DNA of 64,000 bases, taken from contig CM074865.1 in assembly GCA_037501455.1 (NCBI GenBank), positions 31,416,501 to 31,480,500 of the forward strand, given 5' to 3'. Origin of the DNA: Lantana camara (Eukaryota; Streptophyta; Magnoliopsida; Lamiales; Verbenaceae). Of the stretch, positions 33,861 through 46,865 are shown piece after piece. Under the pieces are notes generated by a model that was given only the letters and a program-made list of their open reading frames with translations, was not told where the DNA came from and made no database searches. Within the stretch, counting starts at the first letter, position 1. Each line of letters opens with the position of its first letter. Both the position numbers and the translations under genes were made by a program.

Positions 33861-35203
33861 ATGAGGTTACCCCTTAGGCGTCCGGTTTGCCTTCTTTTGT
33901 CACCGCTACACGTTCGGAAGGTGAGGTTTTGTTCTTTTAGATATATTGACCTAAAACCCTATTTGATTTGAATCCCGCATGCGAGATATGTATATTATAT
34001 GTTAGATATGTGTACGATAAGTACTTTGAGGGCTTGTCCCATTTGTTATAAGACTTTGGAAATGTTTTGTATACGTATATAAGTTATTTTACCTTTGATT
34101 TGAAAACCTTTGATTTGTGTGAGTGTGTAAGCGAGATTTGGGCTTTGAAGGATAAGCTATGTTGGAAAAGTGATTTTGATCTATGATTTGGGCCCCTGAG
34201 AGTGGTATGGGATCTCGGGATGGCCGAGGGGTTGCCAGGCTCTTCTATCAATAATTTCCTTTGAGAGTCTCGCCTAACCTTAGGAGGTTGAGGAAGGGGG
34301 TTTCTCTTGAGCCGGTGGAAGCAACCGCCGAAGGTTTTAAGGAAGTAATTAAACCTTGTCTCGTGTGAATTTCGATCCATAGTTAGGGCTGTCAACCCTT
34401 CTATCACCAGGAGAAAGGATGGTTTATGAATTTCATTTTGTTTATGATTATGTTTTGAACAAGAGAAGTTGGAGGAATAACTCGTACTCGCCGAGTTGTG
34501 TGAATTTGTATGATCTATAAAACAGGAATGGATTCCTAAATACCTAAAATTTGTGATTTTAGCCTATGGTCCTTAACTCTTTTTAAATATATATTTAATA
34601 TCACGGGAAATGTTTTAGTTTGCAAAAACCATCCCCGGTTCATGGATCTTTTTATGATTTTTGTTAAGTGCTTTGCTCTATAACTATTATGGATGCGTGT
34701 GTAGCCCCCTCACTAGTCATTAGGACTAACCCTCATTGTTGTTTTCTCTCTTTCCCTTTCTTTGAGTTGCAGGTGTCATTGGAGTTGAGGTAGGCGGCAA
34801 GTTTGTCTTCGAGTCTTACTTGTTTCATAGCTCGAGTCTCCATGTCTACATTTGTAGTGGTTTCTGTTTTATACTTATGAATTCTTAAGATATGTATTAT
34901 GAATACTTGACACTTAGAATATTTTGGCCCAGGTTGGGCATTGTATATTGGTAGTTGAATCTTATACGCTCTTATGACATGTATATATGTGATCTTGGGA
35001 ATTAGTATGAATTTCTTATATCGCTTCCGCTATATTTTGTTGATTGGTATGCACTCTGATTGAGGGTTAGGCCGCCTAGCTAGAGTGTGAGTTTTGTTTG
35101 TCACTCGTTCGCTATTGTTCGATGCGTGTATGGAGTCTCTATTCCACTACACGTGTTGGGCTTTAGTGCGGGGGATGTGGTGCCCTAAGTTCGGGGTGCT
35201 ACA
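33861..35203 (+). repeat. 5' LTR of element B, second part
   Basis: Continues the LTR after the duplicated ATGAG. Contains the donor AAG/GTGAGG, the acceptor TTGCAG, GGTAGGCGG (34789-34797) and CCGCCTAGC (35073-35081). Ends TCGGGGTGCTACA at 35203. Confidence 0.92.
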
Positions 35204-35211
35204 TCCTTAAG

Positions 35212-35223
35212 TGGTATCAGAGC
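35212..35223 (+). other. Primer-binding site of element B
   Basis: TGGTATCAGAGC, eight bases after the LTR end. Confidence 0.9.
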
Positions 35224-35412
35224 TCTCGGTTGCAAAACTGAAGTTCTAGAGTCGTGTCTGGTCTGTCTAGGTCATTTGGCTTAGGATTATGTGATTATTT
35301 ACATTCATCCATATATTTATGTGACTTATTTGTTTAAATTTATATTAATTGCTTCTATGAACATGTACTGAACCCCATGCATCAATATTTTCCTGATTTG
35401 TGAATTTTCAGG

Positions 35413-36720
35413 ATGCCTCCACGAAGGAGAATGGATAGGGAGCATACCCCGGATCTTAATCAACCTCCTCCACAAGCTCCACCACCACCACCACCACCTC
35501 CACCATTGAATGCCGAAAATATTGTTCAAGCTCTTCTGAATCAACTCCAACAGAACCAATGGAATCAAAATCCACAGGTGGATGTACAAGAAGGGTAAGT
35601 CACACCGACCTATCGTGAATTTCAAAACAATAATCCTCCTAAGTAGTTTGGAGAAGATGATATTAAAGCAGAGGTGTGGCTATCAGAGGTTATCGGAATT
35701 TGGGAAATTTGTCCGGCTCCTTCACATGAAAAGGCAATATGTACCGGTTGTTTTATCCAAGGTCCGGCTGCAAGATGGTTGAAAGTAATGAGATCCAAGG
35801 TGGAAAGGAGTGGAGAGGAATTTAATTAGGAGAATTTCATGAGGGAGTTCCACAACAAATATATCCCTCCAAGTGCTCGTGAAAGAAGGCTTCAGGAATT
35901 TTCTGATTTAAAGCAAGAAACCAAAACTGTCAAAGAATATATTCTTAAGTTCGAGAGGTTGGCTCCCTATACCACCCATATTACCCATGTTGAGTCCTTG
36001 AAAGCCCGAAATTTTATTCATGGTTTAAGAAAGGAGATTCAAGAAGCTTTACAATCCGCCACCGTTGATACTAGGGAGAAAGCTACTAGGAAGGCTTTGA
36101 AGGTTGAAGCTCATAAATTAAGGTTGAAGCCCCCGGTTTTTCCTTTGGGGCAGGGTTCGGGTTCTAGCTCTTATTTGGGTAAGAGGCCTATTTCTCAATG
36201 TGGGCCTCCGGTTTTCAAGCCCAAAGGTTCTAATACTTTCAACAAAAAGCCCCGACCCCAAGGACAGGCTGTCGTACCTGCTTTACCGGCTCCACTTGAG
36301 TGCTCTTATTGTAAAGGTCCCAATCATACCGAGGCGACATGTCGAAAGAAGTTGGGAAGATGCTACGGTTGTGGGGAGCCCGGTTACATGATTAGTGCAT
36401 GTCCTAAGAAGAAGGATCTGAGGCCTCTAAATGCTATTCCACCGAGAGAGGCGAGGGATTATGCACTTGAAGGCAAAGAAGAGGATGCCGAAGTGGATGC
36501 AAATGCCGTCGTGGAAGGTACTATTAACATTCATGGCATTCCATTGCATGCATTATTTGATCCGGAAGCAACACATTCTTTTATTGCTTCCCTGTTTGTT
36601 CCTACTCTTTCTTTGCCTGTTGCTTGCCTTGATAATTCTTTTGTGGTTAGTTCCCCAATCGGGGGAAGTTTGGTAATGAACTGTGTTTTCCGTGGGTGCC
36701 CGGTGGTTGTTGAAGATTAA
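35413..36720 (+). pseudogene. Gag and protease start of element B
   Basis: ATG after TTTTCAGG gives MPPRRRMDREHTPDLNQ, a proline run, then NAENIVQALLNQLQ. The gag core includes EVWLSEVIGIWEICPAPS and TKTVKEYILKFERLAPY. Knuckle one, CSYCKGPNHTEATC, is good; knuckle two, CYGCGEPGYMISAC, has Tyr for the His ligand. The protease motif reads LFDPEATHSF, with Glu where relatives have Gly in DPGATHSF. Stops: TAA 35596, TAG 35644 and TAG 35827 (both at Trp codons of relatives), TAA 36718. The frame continues at 40632 after the solo LTR. Confidence 0.92.
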
Positions 36721-38270
36721 GAGTGTGACACCCCGGCTTTTCGGCCGTCCAGGTACGCACTTATGAGAGAGCTAAATGTGCAATTTAAATTATTTTAATT
36801 TCATATTTAATTGAATTATACTTTTGTTATTTGAAATTCTTATATGAATTATTTGAATTTATATGAAATATTCGACTTATATGTTAAAAATTTCCTAAGT
36901 GATTGATGATACGAATTTTTATGAATTTTATAATATGTGAATTTAATTTCCGAGCATGCTAATTTTTGTGAATTATGTGCTTAAGGGCTTAATGGTATGA
37001 TTTATTTAATTTTGAACTTAATTGAAAATTTGAACTTGGACTTATTTGAAACTTTTCAAAAGTTTTGGACCTAATTGAAAAGTTATCCTTTTTAATAAAA
37101 TTTTTATATATTTTAATTCGGTTAAATATTATTTTAAAATTTTATTTATTGTTTCTTTTAAAAATTTGATTTTATTATTTGAATAATATGGTTATTTGTT
37201 GAAAATGTGTTGCGTTTGTGCTCGATTTGAGATCGAATTTTCGTGCCAATTTAATATACATGAATTATACGTGTTATGAATTCGTTTATATGCTCCTTTT
37301 AATTTTTCGGACTTGTTTGATATGGTAACCAACCATATTTTAATTGTTGGGGATTCGAGGGCCTAACTAGTTTTAGCGCGCCTTGGATTCCGGAGACCGT
37401 AACTTGAGATAGGGAATTCGGATTCGAATTCCGGAAGTATCGCTGGACTTGTAACGAAATTTGGAAGCTTCAGAACTTGGCCTCACATTTTTCTAAGCCC
37501 TTTTGATCCCCCGTATTTAGTCCGAAACAAGCTGTTCGCGCAAATTCACCACCTTGGAGTATTTTGGCCATAACTAATTCATTTCTTAACCAAATTACTT
37601 GATTCTTGAGCCTAATTAACCCTAGTTAAACCCTCTATGCATCCCTTATCCCCTCATTTCTAACTCATTCCTGGGAAGAGAGAAAGGACCAGCGGATCGA
37701 GAGAGAGAAGGGGAAAAAGAAATCTGCACAGTTCATCTTGCTTTTCCAAGATCAATACTCCATCATTTCGCCTCAAATTCGAAATGTAAGCCCTGAATCT
37801 TGTTCTTGATCTTCTCCTATTTCTTTTAAGTGTATATTTGCTGAATTTGATGATGATTTGGGCATGGTTTGGGGCTGCTATGTCAATAGTAAGGGTTTTG
37901 TGAAATTTGGATGAATTCTTGTGAAATCTTGATGCATATCTTGATATGAAGCTATATATATGATCTATATGACTTAATTGATTCAATTCTAAGCATGAAA
38001 CACATGGAAATTCTCTGCTTCTTGATCCGCCATTGATGAGCATGAGTATTGATGGTTTTGTGCCTGTTTTTCTTCCCTTGTTGCTGCGTGATCTTTGCTG
38101 CTGCTGTTGTGTTGTTTTGCTGCCACTTTTTCTTCATTTTGCCTTTGCTTCGTTGCTGTGTTGCTGCCTTTTTACTCCGCTGCTGCTGCTGCTACTTGGC
38201 CCCTGTTGTTGCTGCACGAAATAGAGGAAGAACAGAGCAGCAGTTGCTGCTGTCCGTCGCGGCTGTGGAG

Positions 38271-38400
38271 ATCTCCCCGGGCGGGGAGATTGGCATGCGG
38301 GAATGTCCCCGGCCGGGGGCTTTGCCCTGATGCTTCTGTATCTTTTTCCCCTTTTCCCCGGCCAGGGAATGCTGTGTGTTGATTCTCCCCGGGCGGGGAG
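38271..38400. repeat. Palindrome cluster in solo LTR, CCCCGG type
   Basis: ATCTCCCCGGGCGGGGAGAT (38271-38290), GTCCCCGGCCGGGGGC (38305-38320), TTCCCCGGCCAGGGAA (38354-38369) and CTCCCCGGGCGGGGAG (38385-38400). It is preceded by a GCTGCTGCTG-rich stretch at 38090-38220. Confidence 0.87.
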
Positions 38401-39375
38401 CTCAGTTTGCTGCCGCATTCTTTTGCTACTGTGTGCATGTGTTTATGTTTGTGTATGTATATGTAAATTATGCATGAAATATATATATGTTTGTGCATGT
38501 GTGTTTAAGTTTTAATTCTTGTGTGTATGGTTTTAATTCTAAGTGTGTGCATGAGTGTGGTGTGTGTTGCATGCATGGAAATGGTTAAGAGTGATGTACG
38601 TGGATATAATCCTGATTTATAATTATTGGTTGATAAGGGATTTCATGCATGCATTTGTTGAATTTTCTGTGTGTGTGCGTGACTGTTAATTTAGTGCATG
38701 CATCCTATATACAATATGTATTTAAGTATTAAATATTGTGTGTGCATGACTGTTGTTTTTATATTTAATACTTATAATTATATTTTGATTTGTATTTGTA
38801 TGTTGCCGTATGTTATATATATAATATGAAAATATGTATGGTAGTATATATTACATAATATGTGTGGTATTATATATTATTTAATATGTAATTAAGTATT
38901 AAATTAATTATGTGATTTTCATTTGTTTAATCTTGAATATTTTTTTGAAAATCATGATCTTAAGTGACATGTATGATATGAATTTGATGAATATATACGT
39001 GTAGGAATTATGGATGCTCGTGGTATGCTATTATATGACTTAATATGAATTTATTTGACGTGAAATGAATTTCGTTTCTTGGATTATTCATGTGATATTT
39101 CGATATTTGCTTCGATACGCCTAAGTATGAAATTATATGAAGTGCATTGCATCATATGCATTCATATGCATTTGCCGAGCGTTTCCTTGGTTCATATTGA
39201 GTCTAAGTGTTGTTCCCTTGTTTAGATTGTTCGAGTGGAGTAGCTCGTTGGTGTGGAGCAGCTCCATAGGTGTGCTTTGAACCTGTTCGTTCGGTTTGTT
39301 CATCGAGGTGAGGTTTCTTTCTTTTAGTTAGTATGACCTACAACCCTAACTGTGTTTTAAGCCCGCATGTGACCT

Positions 39376-39378
39376 ACG

Positions 39379-39411
<33 letters not shown>

Positions 39412-39413
39412 CT
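39376..39413. repeat. TA microsatellite in solo LTR
   Basis: Alternating TATATA run within intron 2. Confidence 0.9.
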
Positions 39414-40631
39414 AGATACGTGTTTGTTATGTATTTTGTGGGAATTGGCCCGTTTGTTATGAATCCTTTTGAAAACGCTTTGTATATATACGTAGATATG
39501 TTTTCGGTTATTTGCTTTGAAAACGGGTTGGTGTGTGTAATTTGAATTTGGATACGTAGCGAGGTTTAACTTTGAAACATAAGCCTTTAATATGAATCCC
39601 TGTGTTTGAGTTTGAATCTGGGCCCCGGAGATGTGGGTAAGGGAGACCCTGGACGACCATGGGGTCACCGGTTATGACCCCTGTGCACATTCTCCTGTTG
39701 GATAGGATCAACCCGGAACCCACTAAGAGGTTTGGTGGGGGATGGAATCCTCGGGCGTGAGCGTCATGAAACTCACGACCCATACATCAAGTTCGGATAG
39801 TCAGGGTGTGCACAACCCTTCTATCACCCGATGTTGGGGAAGGTACGTGTGATTTGGTTTTCGTTTGAATTTGAATCTAAGTTTGAATCTATATGAAGGA
39901 GGTTGGTTTGAAAACTCGTACTCGCCGAGTTAGTTTGAATTTGATTATGAATTCGATTCGTGAAACGGGAGTGGACTTCTAATTATTAAAATTTGGTAGA
40001 TTTTGGCCTTTGGCCTAACTTTTCTTCTATATATAGTATCACGGGATCAAAATGCTTTGGATTGACAAAACCACGCCCCGGTCATGAATAATATGACTTT
40101 GAATGTGCTTTGCTCTTATGTATATGTACGTGTACGTGGGTTAGCCCTCACCAGTCTTTAGGACTGACCCTCGATGTCGTTTCCCCTTTTTCCCTTTGCT
40201 TTTGAGTTGCAGGTGCAGGGTTCGGTTTGAGCTAGGCGGCGGTTTCTTTTGGGTCATTTGAGTCGAGTCACTCGAGTCTTGCATACCGCATCTTTATATA
40301 TTGCTTTGGTATTTTGGAGATATGTATAAGATTATTTTTATGGTTCCAATTTGGAATTTGTAAGCTTTTATTTGGCCCTGGAGCGGCAGCACATGTATAT
40401 CTTTTATTCTCTTGAGCATGTATGACGTTAGTATTTGTTGATCCTGTTGCTTCCGCGTATGTTTTATTTTGTTTCGTACTCTGTTTTAGGGTCTAGACCG
40501 CCTAGCTTAGGTGAGAGTTTTTGCTTGTCTTCCGTTCGCTATAGCTTGGTGCGTGTGTGGATTTTCCATTTCGTTACACGTGTCGGGCTATGGTGCGGGG
40601 GATGTGGTGCCCTTCACTCCGGGGTGCTACA

Positions 40632-43600
40632 AAGAGTATTCGGTAGACTTGATTGAGATGCCTATGAAGAGGTATGGGGTGATTTTAGGGATGGACTGGT
40701 TATTCGGACACCGAGCAAAGATGGATTGTTTTGCTAAGAAGGTGATTTTAGGATCTACGGTATTCTCGGGTCAGAGGTTGAAGACCTGCCCGTTTATTTC
40801 CTTTATGGAAGCAAGTAAATTATTCCGGGATGGTGCAACGGGCTACGTGGCCTATCTTTTGAATAAACCGAAAGATCAGGCTAAGCTCAAGGAGACGGAG
40901 ATCGTGAAGGAGTTTCCCGATGTCTTCCCGAAGAATTTGGGATCTTTACCTCTAGATCGGGAGATGGAATTTGTAATTGATCTCTATCCCGGAGCAGAAC
41001 TTTATGCAAACTCTCCATATAGGATGGCTCCCGCAGAGTTGAAGGAGCTGAAGGCACCACTTGATGAACTCTTAGAGTGTGGTTACATTCGCCCGAGCAC
41101 TTCTCCGTGGGTTACTCCGGTCCTGTTTGTAAAGAAGAAAGACGGGACATTGCGGATATGCATTGACTACCATGAGCTAAACCGGTTAACGGTTAAAAAT
41201 AAATACCCGCTTCCTCATATTGAAGAATTGTTTGATCTCCTCCAAGGTTCGTATGTTTATTCTAAGTTGGATTTGAGGCAAGGGTATTATCAGTTGCGTA
41301 TCCATGAAGAAGACATACCAAAGACGGGTTTCAACACTCGTTATGGGCACTTCGAGTTCGTGGTTATGCCTTTTGGCCTTACTAATGCCCCAGCCGCGTT
41401 TATGTTTATGATGCACCGAATATTCCGGCCTTACCTCGATAAATTCGTGGTCATCTTTATAGATGATATTTTGGTGTATTCAAGGTCTGCAGAAGAACAT
41501 GCCCGACATTTGAGAATGGTATTGTCAACTCTTCGAGAGCATAGGTTGTTCGCCAAGTTATGTAAGTGTGAGTTTTGGATAGACTGGGTTTCCTTTTTGG
41601 GTCACTTCATTTCGGGGAAAGGTATAGAAGTGGATCTGGCAAAGATAGAGACAATTATGCTATGAAAACAGCCGAAGAATGCCTCTGAGACGAAAAGTTT
41701 TCTAGGGTTGGTGGGGTATTATAGGCTCTTTGTAAAAGACTTCTCGAAGATTGCCTCCCCGTTGACTCGGTTAACAAAGAAAGAGATTAAGTTCGAGTGG
41801 GATGAGGCATGTGAGAAGAGTTTTCAAACTCTTAAGGAAAGATTGACCTCTGCATCGGTTTTAACCCTACCTGAGGGTTCCGAAGGCTATGCAGTTTACA
41901 CCGATGCATCGAAGGAAGGGCTCGGTTGTGTATTGATGCAGAATGGCAAGGTAGCAGCCTACGCCTCTAGAAAGTTAAAAGATCACGAGAAAAATTATCC
42001 CACTCATGATTTAGAGCTTGCTGCAGTTGTTTTTGCTTTGATGAAATGGCGTCATTATCTCTACGGGGTTACTTTTGAGGTGTTCACCGACCACCAAAGC
42101 CTTAAGTATTTGTTTACTCAGAAAGATTTAAACGTAAGGCAAAGGTGTTGGGTTGAGTTACTTGAGGACTATGATTGCAGAATTCAGTACCATCCGGGTA
42201 AAGCGAATGTAGTGGCGGATGTTTTGAGTAGAAAAGCGAGTGTTTCGAGTTTGGAAGCAGGTTCAAGCAAACAAAATTTGGTGATTTTGGTTTCAGAAGC
42301 TCGTTTGGCTAATATTTCGGTTCAACTGGATTTGAAGCAAAGATTGATTGAAGCTCAATCTAATGATCCGGAGATTCAGAGATTAGTAGCTAAGGCAAGG
42401 ATTGATCCGAAGACCAAGTTTGGGTTTGATGATTAGGGTTTATTTTGGTTCAAAGCTCGGGTTTGTGTTCCGGAAGAGCTTAAACAATTGGTATTGGTTG
42501 AGGCACATCGATCAGCTTATGCGGTACATCCCGGTACCACCAAGATGTATAAGGATTTAAGGACTTTGTATTGGTGGAACGGCATGAAAAGAGACGTGGC
42601 TAATTTTGTAAGAAGGTGTCTAACATGCCAATTGGTGAAAGCAGAGCACCAAAAATCGGGAGGAACCCTCCAACCACTTCCAATTCCCGAATGGAAGTGG
42701 AAGCAAGTAACGATGGACTTTGTGTCCATCTTGTCAAAGACCAAAGGAGGTTTCGATGGGATTTGGGTCATAATTGATCGGCTCACTAAGTCGGCACATT
42801 CTCTTAAGGTTCAGATGTCCGATAAGGTGCCTAAGTTGGGCCGATTGTACCGGAAGGAGATTGTTAGGTTGCATGGTGCCTCAGTTAGTATTATTTCTAA
42901 TAGAGATCCTCGGTTTACCGCAAGCTTTTGGCAAGAGTTGCAGAAGTGTTTGGGTACGAAGCTTCATTTTAGCACCGCATCTCACCCACAAACGGATGGT
43001 CAATCTGAGAGGTTAATAAAGTATCCTGAGGACATGCTTCGTGTTTGTGCTTTAGATTATCAAGACTCTTGGGATGAGCAATTGGATTTGGTCGAGTTCT
43101 CCTATAACGACAGTTTTCAAGCTTCGATTGGAATGGCTCCGTACGAGGCACTATATGGAAGAAAGTGCCGATCACCTCTATTTTGGGACATTGATGAGTG
43201 GAGGTGGACCATGAGTGATAGTATTCATAGGGCTAAGAAACCGGCGGAGCTTCAGGACACCATTGAGAAGGTGAAAGTGATTTGGCAAAGGTTGAAGACG
43301 GCTCAAGACCGACAGAAGAGTTACGCCGATAAGAGAAGACGACCCTTAGAATTTCAAGTGGGAGATAAGGTTTTTCTAGAAGCTTCTCCAAGAAAAGGGT
43401 TTGCTCGGATTGGTAAAGGCGGGAAGCTTAACCCGCGCTACTTAGGCCCCTTTGAGATTCTTGGACGAGTTGGGAAAGTAGCATACCGGCATGACTTACC
43501 ACCGAATTTAACCGGGATTCATAATGTTTTCCATGTCTCTCAACTCCGGAAATATTATCCCGATGAGTCTTCTATACTTCCCGTGGAAGAGGTACAACTA

Positions 43601-43792
43601 GAGGCGGATTTGACAATTGAGAAGCACCCGGTTAAAGTCTTAGACCGGAAGACGCAAGAGTTAAGGAACCGGTAAATTCCTTTGGTAAAAGTCTTTTGGC
43701 GGGATCAGAAATCCAAAGAAGCCACTTGGGAGACCGAGGAGAAAATAAGACAGTTGTACCCGGAGCTTTTCATGACCTCGCTTCGAACCTAA
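40632..43792 (+). pseudogene. Protease end, RT, RNase H, integrase and chromodomain of element B
   Basis: One frame throughout. [49 protein letters not shown] and [12 protein letters not shown] with both catalytic Asp. RNase [39 protein letters not shown]. Integrase: HRSAYAVHPGTTKMY and RRCLTCQ zinc ligands; MDFVSIL; IISNRDPRF, where relatives have SDRD, so the second catalytic Asp is Asn; PQTDGQSERLIKY. The end carries YLGPFEILGRVGKVAYR, FHVSQLRKYYPDES and a chromodomain-like tail. Stops: TGA 41663 (Trp in relatives), TAG 42434, TAA 43673. Terminal TAA 43790-43792. Confidence 0.94.
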
Positions 43793-43806
43793 GGACAGGT
43801 CCTTTT

Positions 43807-43820
43807 GAAGGAGGGAGGTT
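43807..43820 (+). other. Polypurine tract of element B
   Basis: GAAGGAGGGAGGTT directly before the LTR start TGTAACATC. Confidence 0.85.
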
Positions 43821-46800
43821 TGTAACATCTCGACCGTTCGGACTTTCAGGTAAATTATTATGTGCTCAATTTAATTAATTAAATGTGCAATTATTTGATA
43901 TTTTAAATGTTTACTTGAATTTATTAATTGATTTATTTAAGCTTAAGTTGTTCTTTAAACGTTTATTTTTTTTATACCTTGATTAATTGCTCTATTTGAA
44001 TCTGAATTCAATTCCGATTTTTGTAAATTTCTGATATGTGTGAACTATGTGAGTTATGAACTTTATTATTGCTCATTTTATGATTTGGAACTTGTTTGGT
44101 TTGTCTTTTGATTCGTTTTTGGGAGACGGGACCTAAAGGACGCTAAAGGGCATTTAGCGCACCTTGGGTTCTGGGTGGCATATCTTGAGCTCGAGAATTC
44201 GGATTCAAATTCCGTCACCTCTGTTGGACTCATATCGGTCATTCGGGTTCAATGAATCTAGCCTTATATTTTTCTAACCTCATTTAAACCTCCGAAATTT
44301 AACCGAAACGAGCCTTGCGTGCAAATTTTGACCCTTATTCGCTCTTTGAGCCATAACTTGAGTTATACACCACCAAATAATGTAATTATTGGTCCCACAC
44401 ACTTCTAACATAATCCCCCATCATCCATAAGGCCCTCATTTCATCGTACACCAAGAAAAACAAGGGTTTGGAGCTGCCAAAATGGGACCCCAAGAGAAGA
44501 GCCATTTGCACCATTTACCTTTCACCCATTTGAGCTCAAATCTTCATCAAATCTCTCCATTTTTAAAAGGTAAGCTTGGATTTGTGTTCTCCTCCTTCTC
44601 TTATTTGTTTAGACTCCTTATTTGCTGAATTTGATGGTAAATTGAGCATGTTTGCAAGAGTTAAATGAATAGTAAGGGTTTGGCATGTTTGGTTGAATTT
44701 GGAGTGATCTTGTGTGGATTTCTTAGAAGTTATGCATTCTAATTGATCTTAAAGCATCCTAGAATAAGTGTATGGAAGGATTTTGCATGAGAATCAAGGA
44801 ATCATTGGATATCATTTGGAATTTTTGGAGTTTTTCATGGAAGAAATGAACATAGGGATATCTCTTGCATTCCTCCTTGTATATCTTCATGTCTAGCTTG
44901 GTTTAATGCATGAAATGAGTGAAAACTTGCTATATTATGATCCTATTATGTGTTAAATTGAAGCTAGAATGTTTTCATGGGTGTTTGGTGTGAGTTTTGG
45001 CCTGCTTTTCACTGTTCTCCCCTGGTGTTGACTGGTGTCGCGGCCGCGAGCTCGGCGTTTGGTTTCTCCGTCACGGCCGCGACCTGCTGCTATTTTAGCT
45101 ATTGGAATTGTGTTGCTGCCACCACCTTCCAATGGAGCTTCTGCTCCCCCTTCACGGCCGCAACAGTTTGGTAATGAAAACCGTAGCGGCCGCGACGTAC
45201 CTGCTTGCATGCACGTGTGTTTCCTTCCTTTTGCATGTGTTTGTTTGTTTTATTTGGCATGTTTATAACTTGTTTATGTGTTAACATGTTATATTATGTG
45301 TTAAGCTCTATGTTATGAATTTATGTCTCGTTTTATGCTCACGTTTGTGAAATATGATCTTACATGCAAAATGTGATCTTGTATGATTTAAATATGAATT
45401 CATCTCATTTCATTTACATCATTTACACACATATGCATTTTCCAAGCATTTTATGTGGTACATTTTGAGTCTAAGAGTATCCCTTGTTATTTTTTTTTGT
45501 GTAGTTGACCCTCCCGTTGATGACGAGGTTGCCCCTTAAGCGTCCAGTTTGCCTTCTTTTGTTACCGCTACACGTTCGGAAGGTGAGGTTTTGTTCTTTC
45601 AGATATATTGACCTAAAACCCTATTTGATTTGAATCCCGCATGCGAGATATGTATATTATATGTTAGATATGTGTACAATAAGTACTTTGAGGGCTTGTT
45701 CCATTTGTTATAAGACTTTGAAAACGTTTTGTATACGTATATAAGTTATTTTACCTTTGATTTGAAAACCTTTGATTCGTGTGAGTGTGTAAGGGAGATT
45801 TGGGCTTTGAAAGATAAGCTATGTTGGAAAAGTGATTTTGATCTATGATTTGCGCCCCGGAGAGTGGTATGGGATCTCGGGACGGCCGAGAGGTCGCCGG
45901 GCTCTTCCATCAACACTTTCCTTTGAGAGTCTCGCCTAACCTTAGGAGGTTGAGGAAGGGCGTTTCTCTTGAGCCGGTGGAAGCAACTGCTGAAGGTTTC
46001 AAGGAAGTAATTAAACCTTGTCTCGTGTGAATTTCGATCGATAGTTAGGGCCGTCAACCCTTCTATCACCAAGAGAAAGGATAGTTTATGAATTTCATTT
46101 TGTTTATGATTATGTTTTGAACAAGAGAAGTTGGAGGAATAACTCGTACTCGCCGAGTTGTGTGAATTTGTATGATCTATAAAACGGGAATGGATTCCTA
46201 AATACCTAAAATTTGTGATTTTGGCCTATGGCCCTTAACTCTTTTTAAATATATATTTATTATCATGGGAAATGTTTTAGCTTGCAAAAACCATCCCCCG
46301 TTCATGGATCTTTTTATGATTTTCGTTAATTGCTTTGCTCTATAACTATTATGGGTGCGTGTGTAGCCCCCTCTCTAGTCATTAGGACTAACCCTCGTTG
46401 TTATTTTCTCTCTTTCCCCTTCTTTGAGTTGCAGGTGTCGTTGGAGTTAAGCTAGGCGGCAAGTTTGTCTTCGAGTCTTACTTGTTTCATAGCTCGAGTC
46501 TCCATGTCTGCATTTGCTGTGGTTTTTGTTTTATACTTATGAATTCTTAAGCTATGTATTATGAATACTTGACACTTAGAATATTTTGGCCCAGGTTGGG
46601 CATTGTATATTGGTAGTTGAATCTATTATGCTCTTATGACATGTATATATGTGATCTTGGGAATTAGTATGAATTTCTTATATCGCTTCCGCTATATTTT
46701 GTTGATTGGTATGCACTCTAATTGAGGGTTAGGCCGCTTAACTAGAGTGTGAGTTTTGTTTGTCACCCGTTCGCTATTGTTTGATGCGTGTATGGAGTCT

Positions 46801-46865
46801 GTATTCCACTATACGTGTTGGGCTCTAGTGCGGGGGATGCGGTGCCCTACGTTCGGGGTGCTACA
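43821..46865 (+). repeat. 3' LTR of element B
   Basis: 3045 bp, uninterrupted. Palindrome near 44192 is degraded (AATTCGGATTCAAATT). Intron 1 44570-45504, mini-exon 45505-45592, intron 2 45593-46434. GCTAGGCGG is at 46451-46459; the partner has decayed to CCGCTTAAC (46734-46742). Ends TCGGGGTGCTACA. Confidence 0.94.
45037..45196. repeat. Palindrome cluster in 3' LTR of B, GCGGCCGC type
   Basis: GTCGCGGCCGCGAG (45037-45050), GTCACGGCCGCGAC (45070-45083), TTCACGGCCGCAAC (45151-45164) and GTAGCGGCCGCGAC (45183-45196): four copies of one near-palindrome. Confidence 0.87.

Larger units (their letters stand above)
36724..40631 (+). mobile_element. Solo LTR (3.9 kb), target duplication AAGAG
   Basis: Starts TGTGACACCCCGGC and ends CCGGGGTGCTACA. 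AAGAG is duplicated perfectly at 36719-36723 and 40632-40636, inside B's protease region. Promoter palindrome 37413-37432; intron 1 37786-39225; mini-exon 82 nt; intron 2 39308-40212; inverted pair perfect at 40231-40239 and 40498-40506. No gag, pol or PBS. Confidence 0.93.
29140..46865 (+). mobile_element. Element B: full-length Tekay-type gypsy retrotransposon with two nested solo LTRs
   Basis: 5' LTR 29140-35203 (with a solo LTR inside), PBS, gag-pol 35413-43792 (with a solo LTR inside), PPT, and 3' LTR 43821-46865. The target duplication is GATTG (29135-29139) and GATCG (46866-46870), one mismatch. It lies within the VGDR codons of C's integrase, and the C reading resumes with DRDFLEASPTRG. 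Without the nested LTRs the element is about 10.7 kb. Its polyprotein has no frameshift, only seven stop codons. Confidence 0.94.

Noticed and set aside
38033..38515. Several overlapping frames rich in Cys and Leu in the solo LTR
   Set aside because: They come from GCTGCTGCTG-rich and CCCCGG DNA open in many frames on both strands; no homology or start context.
40511..40631. N-terminal extension of the RT frame of B into the solo LTR
   Set aside because: The open frame happens to continue upstream through the solo LTR end; the true polyprotein continues from 36720 before the insertion.
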